A stretch of DNA of 64,000 nt, taken from JBJXHN01 sp046233135 (GTDB lineage: Bacteria; Pseudomonadota; Alphaproteobacteria; Rhodospirillales; Rhodospirillaceae). Both the position numbers and the translations under genes were made by a program. Below are positions 51,238 through 59,724 of the stretch, one piece after another. Positions within the stretch are counted from its first letter, which is position 1. Each line of letters opens with the position of its first letter. The stretch lies in assembly GCA_046233135.1 (NCBI GenBank), contig JBJXHN010000003.1, forward strand, positions 62,001 through 126,000. Direction: 5' to 3'. The notes below the pieces were generated by a model. It had not been told where the DNA came from. It saw nothing but the letters and a program-made list of their open reading frames with translations, and did no database searches.

Positions 51238-53753
51238 CGCTCCTCCTTCCCGTCTCGTTCGTCGGGTTTCATATGCGGTTGGCGCCCCAGGTCCGTCCCG
51301 TCCCGCCGTCTCCCATCCGTCAGCACCTGGGCAACGACCCTGGCCAGATCGGCGGATGAGAAGGGCTTCGTCAGCATCGGCACCCCGGATGGCAGGGGCT
51401 TGGCCTCGCCTTCCGCCGCCCGTTCGGTAAAGCCGGATACCAGAACCCGGGCGATCCACGGCCAGCGCTCGCCCACCGCGGTCACCAGATCCTGGCCATT
51501 CATCGGTCCGGGCATGATAACGTCAGAGATCACGCCCGACGTGGTATGGGCCTGCTGTTCCAACCACGCCAGGGCATCCTGGGCATCCGCCGCCGTCTCC
51601 ACCCGGTACCCCCGGCTGCGCAACTGCTCGGCGGTGATCTGCCGCAGGTCCGGTTCGTCATCCACCACCAGCAGCAGTTCCCCGCGCCCCGTCGGCACCG
51701 GCAGCGCCTCCGAAGGCTCCTCTCTGTCCGCGCCGTTTCCGCCGCCGTTCCCCGCCAACAGAGACGCGACCTCGGTGTCAGATTCCGTAGCGACCCGGGG
51801 CAGGAACAGGCGCACCGTGGTCCCCACACCTTCTTCCGAGTACAGCCGAACCGCGCCGCCATTCCTCCGGGCGAAACTGTAGACCATGCTCAATCCGAGG
51901 CCGGTTCCTTCAGAGCCTTTGGTTGTAAAAAAGGGATCGAATACCCGTTCCGCAAGTTCCGAGGGTAATCCGATGCCCGTATCGGACACGGAAATGGCCA
52001 CATACGTCCCGGGGGACAGGGCCAGATGGGGAGCGCTTTCCTCGTCCACCGCCATCGGGGTCGCCTCGATGATCAACCGGCCACCGTCGGGCATGGCATC
52101 GCGGGCATTGAGCACCAGATTGATCAGCGCATCTTCCAGATCCGATGGATCGGCGGATACCGCCAGATCTTTGGGCAGGGGCGAAATCACCAGAGCGATG
52201 CGGGCAGTCAGCGACCGTTCCATCAACGTCCGCACGGCCTCCAGGAAGGCTGCCAGCACGACTCGGTGCCGGCTTTCGGGCGTACTGCGGGCGAAAGCCA
52301 GCATGCGGCCGGCCAACGCCGCGCCGCGATGGGCGTTGCGGATCGCCGTTTCGACACGCATCCGCAGCGGATGACCCTTGGGCACCTGCTCGGCCACCAC
52401 TTCCAGATTGCCGATGATGATGGCCAGCAGGTTGTTGAAATCATGGGCAACACCACCGGCCAGCTGCCCCAGCGCATCCATCCGCTGGGAGCGGCGGAGC
52501 ATCTGTTCGGTGCGCTCCCGCTGGGTCAGATCACGCACCACCAGCGTCCGGTACTCTCTGTCACCCTGGGTCCACACCGTCAGGTTCAATTCGGCAGGAA
52601 AGCAACTGCCGTCCACCCGGTATCCCTGACACCCCCCATCCGCCGGCTCGGCGGATCCGCTGCGGCCGCCATTTGCAGCCACGCTCGGCCAGTCCACACC
52701 TTGGATCAATTCGCCCACATCCCGTCCCTGCAAGGTCCGCTCTGGTGCGCCGAAAACCGCCTCGGCGGCCAGGTTCGCAGTGCGCACCCGACTGTCGTCC
52801 CCCAGCAGGAAGACCGCCTCGCCCACCGTGTCCAGCACCGATTCGATTTGCTGTCGGGTCAGCTGGCGGTCCTGCAACACCCGCTGCAAACGCCAGACAA
52901 GCAGGGATACCGACCCGCCGAGTGCCAACGTGCCTCCCAGGATCCCCATCGCCAAAGGTCCCCAGGCATTCGACAGCAGTCCCGTCCGATCAACGCTGAC
53001 ATAGATGAAGGCATCGAAGCCGGTGATCGGCAGGGCTGCCCCCAGCCGGTCAGACGGCAGCCCGATCATTTCGCCGATCAACGAGTCCTCCGGCAGGTCC
53101 CGCCCGGCTGGCGCCCTGATCAGAACCTTTCCGCCGGCATCCACAATGGCCACCACCGGATCGTATTCGGCATCCAGGGCGACATGGAACGCCTCGACCG
53201 GACCGGGATCCAGATCGGCCGTCAGCACCCCCCATAAGTCACCCGTACGCGGATCACGGATCGGGGCACTGACAGGGACAACCCGGGTCACCGCCTCTCC
53301 CGCCTGATCGGCATGGGCCAGCACCGGCGCCGTAATCCGGAAGGTTCCGTCCCGACGTGCCGCCGCCTCGCGGAAATAGGACCGCTGGCTGACCGACATT
53401 CCGACAAAGCGCGGCCCCGAAGACGAGGCCACAATCAGCCCGTCCGCATCGGTCAACAGAAACGCCCGCACCATCGGCAGCGCGGCGGCGAAGGTGGCCA
53501 GGTCCGCGCCCGGCGCCTGCGGGACGCGGCGCCCCATCGGCGACAGCGCGGGCTTCACCGCCTCCGCCACCGCCGTCAGGCCCGTCAGATTGCTCCTGGT
53601 CAACTCGGCCAGCACGCTCGACAGTTGATGCGTACGGTGGCGCGCATCCTGCAGCACCAGTTCCTGCGCCCGCCACACCAGCACCGCCGCCCCGATGATC
53701 AGGGCCATGTTGAACAGGACCACCATCAGAATGGCGTTCCGGGTCTTGGCCAT
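51234..53753 (-). CDS. Hybrid sensor histidine kinase
   Basis: At 839 residues, it has a membrane helix at about 8-28, a Cache-like periplasmic domain (FLLTDADGLIVASSS... RSYFREAAARRDG), a second helix at about 260-290, a PAS domain (about 310-430), a HisKA/HATPase core with GGVAHDFNNLLAI (about 450) and NARDAMPDGG, DTGIGLP, GLGLSMV, and a C-terminal receiver domain with VVDDEPD, SDVIMPG and LTKPF. It senses an extracellular signal and probably passes phosphate to its own receiver and to the REC-EAL protein encoded downstream. Confidence 0.9.
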   Translation of the reverse strand: MAKTRNAILMVVLFNMALIIGAAVLVWRAQELVLQDARHRTHQLSSVLAELTRSNLTGLTAVAEAVKPALSPMGRRVPQAPGADLATFAAALPMVRAFLLTDADGLIVASSSGPRFVGMSVSQRSYFREAAARRDGTFRITAPVLAHADQAGEAVTRVVPVSAPIRDPRTGDLWGVLTADLDPGPVEAFHVALDAEYDPVVAIVDAGGKVLIRAPAGRDLPEDSLIGEMIGLPSDRLGAALPITGFDAFIYVSVDRTGLLSNAWGPLAMGILGGTLALGGSVSLLVWRLQRVLQDRQLTRQQIESVLDTVGEAVFLLGDDSRVRTANLAAEAVFGAPERTLQGRDVGELIQGVDWPSVAANGGRSGSAEPADGGCQGYRVDGSCFPAELNLTVWTQGDREYRTLVVRDLTQRERTEQMLRRSQRMDALGQLAGGVAHDFNNLLAIIIGNLEVVAEQVPKGHPLRMRVETAIRNAHRGAALAGRMLAFARSTPESRHRVVLAAFLEAVRTLMERSLTARIALVISPLPKDLAVSADPSDLEDALINLVLNARDAMPDGGRLIIEATPMAVDEESAPHLALSPGTYVAISVSDTGIGLPSELAERVFDPFFTTKGSEGTGLGLSMVYSFARRNGGAVRLYSEEGVGTTVRLFLPRVATESDTEVASLLAGNGGGNGADREEPSEALPVPTGRGELLLVVDDEPDLRQITAEQLRSRGYRVETAADAQDALAWLEQQAHTTSGVISDVIMPGPMNGQDLVTAVGERWPWIARVLVSGFTERAAEGEAKPLPSGVPMLTKPFSSADLARVVAQVLTDGRRRDGTDLGRQPHMKPDERDGKEER

Positions 53754-53916
53754 TACCCCGCCTCTCAGACTGGAATCATCTACCTATTTCCTGCAAATCC
53801 ATGACAGATCCATTTCAGGATGTGGCTCTTTCTCCCCTTGATGGCAATGCATCATTTTGCATCAATTTGAATGCAGACCGAGACCCTGGCCTTTTTTCCG
53901 AATCTGATAGAGAATG

Positions 53917-53946
53917 TTGATCATGATAAAAGAAGTGGTCTAATAT
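53917..53946 (+). promoter_or_regulatory. Promoter of first XRE gene
   Basis: TTGATC (53917-53922) and TAATAT (53941-53946) are separated by 18 bases in an AT-rich stretch. The predicted transcript start near 53953 supports the CDS start at 54021 rather than an earlier ATG at 53871. Confidence 0.5.
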
Positions 53947-54020
53947 TTCTCGCGACTGGATACAAACTCGCCCGCCTCAACGCGCACCAAAATACCGCAA
54001 CCGGCATCCGAGCGGCAGTC

Positions 54021-54614
54021 ATGACCCTACTGAGCGGAACACAAGTCATCACCTTTCGGCGACGCCTCGGCCTTAGCCAGCGCGACTTGGCGGACCGTCT
54101 TGGCGTCAATCAGGCGACGGTTTCGCGCTGGGAACAGGGCCTGACGACCCCCTCGGCCGAGATCTGGGATCACCTGCTTTCCTTGCGCTACGGCACCGGC
54201 ATCCTGCAATCGATGGCTCTCAACCTGTTGGTTAGCGCTTCGGATCAGCGGCGGATCCTCATGACCCAGGAGTTAGTGGTGGTCGGCGTGTCCCGGGGCC
54301 TTGCGCTCAGCCTTGGATGTCCATCGTCCTCGCTCGTCGGGCGGGCCTACGAGCCGTTAATGACCGACAATCTGCGCACAGCCCTGCGGGCAGCCAGGGC
54401 ATCCGGCCTGTTCGACGGTGCGATGGTGGGAATGGAGGTCTGGGGGTGGGAAGACAGAACCCTGCTCGACACCCCCATGCCCCACCATTCCTTCTGGAGC
54501 GCCGCCTTCCTGCCGGGCACAAGTCCGCTGCTATACTGGGATATGGAAGACCTTTCCGCCGGCGCCCCCGACACCCCGGGCGGCTTCCGCCCCTACTTCC
54601 TCGACACCCTGTGA
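54021..54614 (+). CDS. XRE-family regulator with PAS-like C-terminal domain
   Basis: A 197-residue protein with a Cro/CI-type helix-turn-helix at about 8-45 (LSQRDLADRLGVNQATVSRWEQG). The C-terminal region (about 70-185; VVVGVSRGLALSLG...LVGRAYEPLM... MVGMEVWGWEDRTLL... PLLYWDMEDL) looks like a PAS-type sensor domain and aligns by eye with that of the next gene. The ATG at 54021 was chosen on the promoter position; a longer frame starts at 53871. It has no obvious ribosome site. The next paralogue starts 76 bases after its stop. I recognise no named family. Confidence 0.65.
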   Translation: MTLLSGTQVITFRRRLGLSQRDLADRLGVNQATVSRWEQGLTTPSAEIWDHLLSLRYGTGILQSMALNLLVSASDQRRILMTQELVVVGVSRGLALSLGCPSSSLVGRAYEPLMTDNLRTALRAARASGLFDGAMVGMEVWGWEDRTLLDTPMPHHSFWSAAFLPGTSPLLYWDMEDLSAGAPDTPGGFRPYFLDTL

Positions 54615-54690
54615 TGATGGCTCATTCTTCTCGCCCGATCGTCCAGCCGCACTCCGCCTTCCCCTCCTGTGGCGACAAGGGCAACGAACT

Positions 54691-55278
54691 ATGAGCGTAC
54701 GGGCCCTTCGTCAGGCTTTACGCCTGTCCCAGGGGGTGTTTGCCGAACACCTGGGTGTCAACCAGTCCACTGTCTCCCGCTGGGAATCCGGCAGCGTTCC
54801 CGCGCCATCCGCCGCGATGGAAAAAATTGCGGCACTGGCCGCCGACGCCGGCTTGAATATCGACTGGGGGTTGCTGTTCAGGATCCGTCACAGTGCCGCG
54901 CCGACCCTGCTGACCACCCTGGACATGACCATTGTCGAGACGTCCGGCAGCATGGAAATTCTGACGGGACGGATGCGCCGCGCCATCCTCGGCCGGTCCT
55001 TCCGCCCCTTCTTCACCCCCGCCGTTCACGAGGCCTTCGCGCACGCCAATGCCGAGTCCGGCTTCCTCGCCGGCCCGCTCGTCGGCCTGGAATTTACGGC
55101 AAGAATAATTTTACTCGAATACGGCCCGGTTCTGGCCAGGAACCTTTGGATCTTGGGGTTTCTTGAAGAAAGAACGCCGCTTTTGATATGGGAAATCACC
55201 CCAGTTACTAATAGTTCTTTCGATGAGACGAACACTGAAATCATCGAATACACTGTTGACTATATGGATAAAAAATGA
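54691..55278 (+). CDS. XRE-family regulator with PAS-like C-terminal domain (paralogue)
   Basis: A 195-residue protein. Its HTH (LSQGVFAEHLGVNQSTVSRWESG, about 12-34) is close to that of the preceding gene, and the C-terminal domain shares the VGLEF / PLLIWEIT pattern with it. The two look like a diverged tandem duplication. AAGGG is 9 bases before the ATG at 54691. The last 70 codons are distinctly AT-richer than the window average (for example the region coding for NSSFDETNTEIIEYTVDYMDKK), a sign of different base composition and possible transfer. Confidence 0.65.
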   Translation: MSVRALRQALRLSQGVFAEHLGVNQSTVSRWESGSVPAPSAAMEKIAALAADAGLNIDWGLLFRIRHSAAPTLLTTLDMTIVETSGSMEILTGRMRRAILGRSFRPFFTPAVHEAFAHANAESGFLAGPLVGLEFTARIILLEYGPVLARNLWILGFLEERTPLLIWEITPVTNSSFDETNTEIIEYTVDYMDKK

Positions 55279-55889
55279 CGTTAAGACATTGATAAAACCT
55301 TACTTCTCCATCCTTGACCGCGTCTGTCATGAAAGTTTGAACACCTATTACTTTAGGTAAGAAAATTTTCAGCCATTAGAAGCTAAAGGCATCAAAACCA
55401 ATCCGCGACAGGAAATCGCCGCCATGCCGCCAATTCAAATAACCAATAGACATCACCACCGGCCCCGCCGCGCCACAGAAAGGCCCTTCCCCCTATTTCC
55501 ACTTTCCTGCTCCACCGGTTCGGGAGACGGTCCGGCATGATCACGGACCCCATCGGCCACGGAAGAATCGGCAGCCAAATACAGATCGTTTTCGAAATAA
55601 TTTAAATCACATCTATCGTATTTAGATTGTAATCAGTAAATTCTGTATTCAAGAAGCGCATTTGCCGTTAGATGTATTTGGAAGGAAACGCATCCTTGAG
55701 AGGGAGTACCTCGGGCAACTATGTGCATATATCTGTATATATGGTGAGTCAGACATTGCAATCCCGGCGCATCGGCACCACACTATCCTTTAGTATCTAA
55801 TCCAGGGATCCTTCCGTATCCCCATCCGTCATGGATGCAAGAACAAATCCGACCGGACGACTGAGAACAGGAAGAAGGACCTCCCCCCC
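55279..55889. other. AT-rich 611-base intergenic region
   Basis: No gene is supported here. The composition is clearly AT-richer than the rest of the window, especially 55590-55760. It contains a palindrome CATATAT-CTGT-ATATATG (55726-55743) and a shorter ACCTA-N6-TAGGT repeat (55343-55358), possible regulator sites for the upstream XRE pair or for the gene at 55890. Confidence 0.4.
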
Positions 55890-56216
55890 ATGATCATCCC
55901 CTTCCCTACCCACCGCATTGCTCGCAGCCCCATGCCCACCCGCTCCGGACCGCAGGGAATCCGCTTCTCCCCATCGCTGCCGGATCGCATGCGGGCACTG
56001 ACACGGGCCTGCGATCAAGCGGCCTCGGACGCCGGAGCCATGGCTGACGGCCTGGACCAACTCGCCAAGGCCTTCGGTCGCGGATCGGCGGCCCTGGCCC
56101 GCAGCGTCGTGCTGTTCCGCGACGCCCAGGCTGCCATGGACTCCGGCGACGTCGACGCCATGGTCGCCGTCCGCGATGTCTTGCAGCAGGAAATGCGCGC
56201 CTACCCGGTTGACTAG
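55890..56216 (+). CDS. Hypothetical protein, helical
   Basis: A 108-residue protein with a Pro/Arg-rich start and a helical C-terminal part (RMRALTRACDQAASDAGAMADGLDQLAKAFGRGSAALARSVVLFRDAQAAM). No family recognised and no signal peptide. AAGGA lies 13 bases before the ATG, which is further than usual, so an internal ATG at 55932 (MPTRSG) is possible. It is followed by a hairpin that mainly terminates the opposite-strand pnt operon. Confidence 0.55.
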   Translation: MIIPFPTHRIARSPMPTRSGPQGIRFSPSLPDRMRALTRACDQAASDAGAMADGLDQLAKAFGRGSAALARSVVLFRDAQAAMDSGDVDAMVAVRDVLQQEMRAYPVD

Positions 56217-56253
56217 GCTGCTCTCGTCGTCCGGTCCCTTCACCGTCCGGGGA

Positions 56254-56298
56254 TCGTAAAAAGAAAACCGGATCGCCTTATCAGGGGCAATCCGGTTT
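56254..56298 (-). terminator. Terminator of the pnt operon
   Basis: AAACCGGAT (56265-56273) pairs with ATCCGGTTT (56290-56298), with further pairing inside; on the minus strand it runs into TTCTTTTTACG. It lies 61 bases after the pntB stop. Confidence 0.85.
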
Positions 56299-56358
56299 CC
56301 GGAAGGCGAGCAAGCCGCAGAAAATCGGGGGACACGCTGATTGCGCGCCCCCTTTCCC

Positions 56359-57753
56359 TTATCCCATGGCCTGCACGATTTCTTCGGTCATCTTCTTGGC
56401 GTCGCCGAACAGCATCATGGTGTTGTCGCGGAAGAACAATTCGTTCTCCACGCCGGCATAGCCCGACGCCATGGAGCGCTTAACGAACAGCACCGTCCCG
56501 GCCTTTTCCACATCCAGGATCGGCATGCCGTAGATCGGGCTGGCCGGATCGGATTTGGCGGCCGGATTGGTCACGTCATTGGCGCCGATGACATAGGCAA
56601 CGTCGGCGGTCTGGAAGCTGTTGTTGATCTCCTCCAGCTCGAACACTTCGTCATAGGGCACGTTGGCTTCGGCCAGCAGCACGTTCATGTGACCGGGCAT
56701 GCGCCCCGCCACCGGGTGGATGGCATAGCTGACGTCCACGCCTTCGGCCTTCAGGGTATCGGCCAGTTCACGCAGGGCATGCTGGGCCTGGGCCACGGCC
56801 ATGCCGTAACCGGGCACGATGATGACCTTCGAGGCGTTCTTCATGATGAAGGCCGCATCGTCGGCACTGCCCGCCTTGACGGAGCGGTCACCCCCGGCGC
56901 CGCCGCCGGCCGGACCGGCGCTTTCACCGCCGAACCCACCCAGGATGACGTTGAAGATGGAGCGGTTCATGCCCTTGCACATGATATAGGACAGGATCGC
57001 CCCGGAAGAGCCGACCAGGGCACCGGCGATGATCAGCAGCGGGTTGCCCAGGGTGAAGCCGATACCGGCCGCCGCCCACCCCGAATAGGAGTTGAGCATG
57101 GAAATCACCACCGGCATATCCGCCCCGCCGATGGGCAGGATCAGCAGGAAGCCCAGCACGAAAGCCAGGATCATCAGCAGGAAGTAGGCCACGTGGCTTT
57201 CGGTCGCGGCGAACCACACGATCAGCACCACCAGCAGAATACCCAGCACCGCATTCAGCGGATGCTGCATGGGGAACACCAGCGGCTTGCCGGAAATCAG
57301 CCCCTGCAACTTGCCGAACGCGATGACGGAGCCGGAGAAGGTGATGGCCCCGATGGCAAGACCCAGCGACATTTCCACCAGCGAACCGGCGTGAATGGCG
57401 CCCGGCGCACCGATATCATAGGCCTCGGGGTTCAGCAGGGCACCGGTGGCCACCAGCACCGCCGCCATACCGACCAGGGAGTGGAAGGCCGCCACCAGCT
57501 GCGGTAGCGCAGTCATCACCACCTTGCGGGCGATCACCGTCCCGACGGCCCCGCCGATGACGATGGCCAGGATGATCCAGACATAGGCCTGCACGGCTGG
57601 AGACAGCAGGGTGGTCAGAATGGCGATGGCCATGCCGACCATGCCCATCAGGTTCCCCTGGCGGGCGGTTTCAGGGTTGGACAGGCCCCGCAGGGCCATG
57701 ATGAAGAGGATCCCGGCGACGATATACGCCGCCATCGTTAGTCCTTGCGCCAT
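56359..57753 (-). CDS. pntB: NAD(P) transhydrogenase subunit beta
   Basis: The 464-residue protein has an N-terminal membrane domain with about eight to nine helices (to about 270) and a C-terminal NADP(H)-binding domain III (about 285-464) with VPGYGMAVAQAQH and IGANDVTNPAA. The length matches the three-subunit Rhodospirillum rubrum enzyme. It couples hydride transfer between NADH and NADP+ to proton flow across the inner membrane. It is the last gene of pntAA-pntAB-pntB, 12 bases after pntAB. Confidence 0.95.
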   Translation of the reverse strand: MAQGLTMAAYIVAGILFIMALRGLSNPETARQGNLMGMVGMAIAILTTLLSPAVQAYVWIILAIVIGGAVGTVIARKVVMTALPQLVAAFHSLVGMAAVLVATGALLNPEAYDIGAPGAIHAGSLVEMSLGLAIGAITFSGSVIAFGKLQGLISGKPLVFPMQHPLNAVLGILLVVLIVWFAATESHVAYFLLMILAFVLGFLLILPIGGADMPVVISMLNSYSGWAAAGIGFTLGNPLLIIAGALVGSSGAILSYIMCKGMNRSIFNVILGGFGGESAGPAGGGAGGDRSVKAGSADDAAFIMKNASKVIIVPGYGMAVAQAQHALRELADTLKAEGVDVSYAIHPVAGRMPGHMNVLLAEANVPYDEVFELEEINNSFQTADVAYVIGANDVTNPAAKSDPASPIYGMPILDVEKAGTVLFVKRSMASGYAGVENELFFRDNTMMLFGDAKKMTEEIVQAMG

Positions 57754-57765
57754 GTGTTCGCCCCC

Positions 57766-58185
57766 TTACTTCTGCTTCTTCTTGAACATGGCCAGCATGC
57801 GTTGGGTCACGATGAACCCACCGAAGATGTTCACGCTGGCCAGAAGAACCGCCAGGAAGCCCAGCACTTGCGAGGCACTGAACACGGCCGGACCGGCGGC
57901 GATCAGGGCGCCGACGATGATCACGGACGAAATGGCGTTGGTCACCCCCATCAGCGGGCTGTGCAAGGCCGGGGTCACCGACCACACCACATAGAACCCG
58001 ACGAAGCAGGCGAGGACGAAGATACACAGCAGCCACCAGAACTCCCCCGGCCCCTGATGGGCGGCGGCACCGGCCCCCAGAGCAACGGAGGTGGCCTGGT
58101 CGGCCAGCAAGCGGGCGCTTTCGGACAGGGTCTGCGCCTGGTCGGAGAGCGTCCGGAACCCTTCGACGATCGCGTCTTTATCCAT
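57766..58185 (-). CDS. pntAB: NAD(P) transhydrogenase subunit alpha part 2
   Basis: A 139-residue membrane subunit with three to four helices (about 50-68, 78-95, 102-122) ending in FKKKQK, the size of R. rubrum PntAB. It completes the proton channel with PntB. AAGGAG is 7 bases before the ATG at 58185; a GTG two codons earlier is an in-frame alternative. It begins two bases after the pntAA stop. Confidence 0.93.
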   Translation of the reverse strand: MDKDAIVEGFRTLSDQAQTLSESARLLADQATSVALGAGAAAHQGPGEFWWLLCIFVLACFVGFYVVWSVTPALHSPLMGVTNAISSVIIVGALIAAGPAVFSASQVLGFLAVLLASVNIFGGFIVTQRMLAMFKKKQK

Positions 58186-58187
58186 GA

Positions 58188-59354
58188 TCACGCTCCTTCA
58201 CTGCTCGGGGCACTGCTCAGGGCCGGATGAACGACGGCGCCACCCTTGGTTACCAGGGTGCCCTTGACGGTTTCGTCATCTTCTTTCATGGCCACGGTCT
58301 TGCTGTCCTTGTCCACGTGGGGCTGAAGGAAGTTCAGCAGGTTCTTGGCGAACAGAGGGCTGGAATCCGCCGCCACCCGGGACGGCAGGTTGGTGAAGCC
58401 GGCGATTTTCACGCCGTGGGCCTCGATCACTTCGTCAGGCTGGGAAAGCGGGCAGTTGCCGCCGGCTTCCACGGCCATGTCGATGATCACGCTGCCCGGT
58501 TTCATCTGCTTGACCATGTCTTCGCTGATCAGCACCGGCGCCGGCTTACCCGGAATCAAGGCAGTAGTGATAGCAATGTCGGAGCGCACCAGCTCCTTCA
58601 GCACCGCTTCCTGCTGCTTGCGGCGGTAGTCATCGCCCATGTCCTTGGCGTAGCCGCCGGAGGTCTCGGCGTTCTTTTCCGCTTCGGCATCGACGACGAT
58701 GAACTTGCCGCCCAGGCTTTCCACCTGCTCCTTGGTGGCCGGACGGACGTCGGTGGCCATGACCACCGCGCCCAGACGCTTGGCCGTGGCGATGGCCTGC
58801 AGGCCCGCCACTCCGGCGCCGAACACCAGCACGCGGGCCGGCGGCACGGTGCCGGCGGCGGTCATCATCATAGGGAAGGCACGGCCGAACAGGGATGCCC
58901 CTTCGATGACCGAGCGATAGCCCGACAGGTTGGACTGGCTGGACAGAATGTCCATCGACTGCGCCCGGCTGATGCGCGGCATCAGCTCCATGGCATAGGC
59001 CGTCACGCCCTGCTTGGCCAAGGCCTCCATCAACGGCTTGTTGATCAAGGAGCCGAGGTGGCACATCAGCACCTGTCCGCTTTTGAGAAGGCCGACTTCG
59101 TCGGTGCCTTCCTCGGCGGTCATCGGCCGCTGCACTTTCCACACGATATCGCCTTGGCCATATGTGTCTTCAGCAGTCTTGGCGATTGTCGCCCCGGACT
59201 GGGTCAACATCTCGTCGGTCATGGCGGCACCGTGGCCGGCCCCTGTTTCGACGACGACCTCGAAGCCCAAGCCCACAAGTTTTTTCACCACCTCCGGCGA
59301 GATGGCGACGCGCTCCTCACCGGGGCGTCGCTCTTTCGGAATAGCGATCCTCAT
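58188..59354 (-). CDS. pntAA: NAD(P) transhydrogenase subunit alpha part 1
   Basis: A 388-residue soluble NAD(H)-binding domain I, highly similar in recalled sequence to R. rubrum PntAA: MRIAIPKERRPGEERVAISPEVVKKLVGLGFEV, RISRAQSMDILSSQSNLSGYRSVI, VFGAGVAGLQAIATAKRLGAVVMATDVR and TALIPGKPAPVLIS. Being separate from the membrane part is characteristic of the three-subunit type. ATG 59354 fits the family start; a GTG three codons earlier is possible. A separate upstream region of about 370 bases carries the promoter. Confidence 0.95.
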   Translation of the reverse strand: MRIAIPKERRPGEERVAISPEVVKKLVGLGFEVVVETGAGHGAAMTDEMLTQSGATIAKTAEDTYGQGDIVWKVQRPMTAEEGTDEVGLLKSGQVLMCHLGSLINKPLMEALAKQGVTAYAMELMPRISRAQSMDILSSQSNLSGYRSVIEGASLFGRAFPMMMTAAGTVPPARVLVFGAGVAGLQAIATAKRLGAVVMATDVRPATKEQVESLGGKFIVVDAEAEKNAETSGGYAKDMGDDYRRKQQEAVLKELVRSDIAITTALIPGKPAPVLISEDMVKQMKPGSVIIDMAVEAGGNCPLSQPDEVIEAHGVKIAGFTNLPSRVAADSSPLFAKNLLNFLQPHVDKDSKTVAMKEDDETVKGTLVTKGGAVVHPALSSAPSSEGA

Positions 59355-59724
59355 TAAAGTCACCCATCAATTGGCGGTCGGAATGGTTGAGTGGGAAGTC
59401 TGCCCAGGACGTCAAACGATGGCCCTTTCCCGCCGCATGCACAAGCACGCAACTGGAATTATCCGGTATTTTTTTGCACCGCACGCAAGAATCTGAGGGA
59501 AACTGGGCTATTCACCGGAAATCCGTCCATTTTCTGAACAAGTATGCTGCACCGCACCGCGCATAGGGCCAATTTTTAAGCAACATTTTGTCGGGAGTCG
59601 CCACTCTATACCCCACCGCCGCTCCCGGACATTCCCGCAAAACGACGCGGGGCCGCCACCTTCCCAAGGGAACACGGCGACCCCGCCCCGCTCATCTAGC
59701 GGCAGGCCGATCGGACAGGGGACA
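59355..59724. other. Intergenic region between pntAA and amidohydrolase
   Basis: About 370 bases containing the pnt promoter on the minus strand and the amidohydrolase terminator at its right end. I saw no coding frame worth reporting. No clear operator palindrome stood out. Confidence 0.4.
59639..59686 (-). terminator. Terminator after amidohydrolase gene
   Basis: GCGGGGCCGCC (59647-59657) pairs with GGCGACCCCGC (59676-59686) with one mismatch, with an inner TTCCC/GGGAA pairing; the minus-strand stem is followed by GTCGTTTT. It lies 39 bases after the stop codon. Confidence 0.7.
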
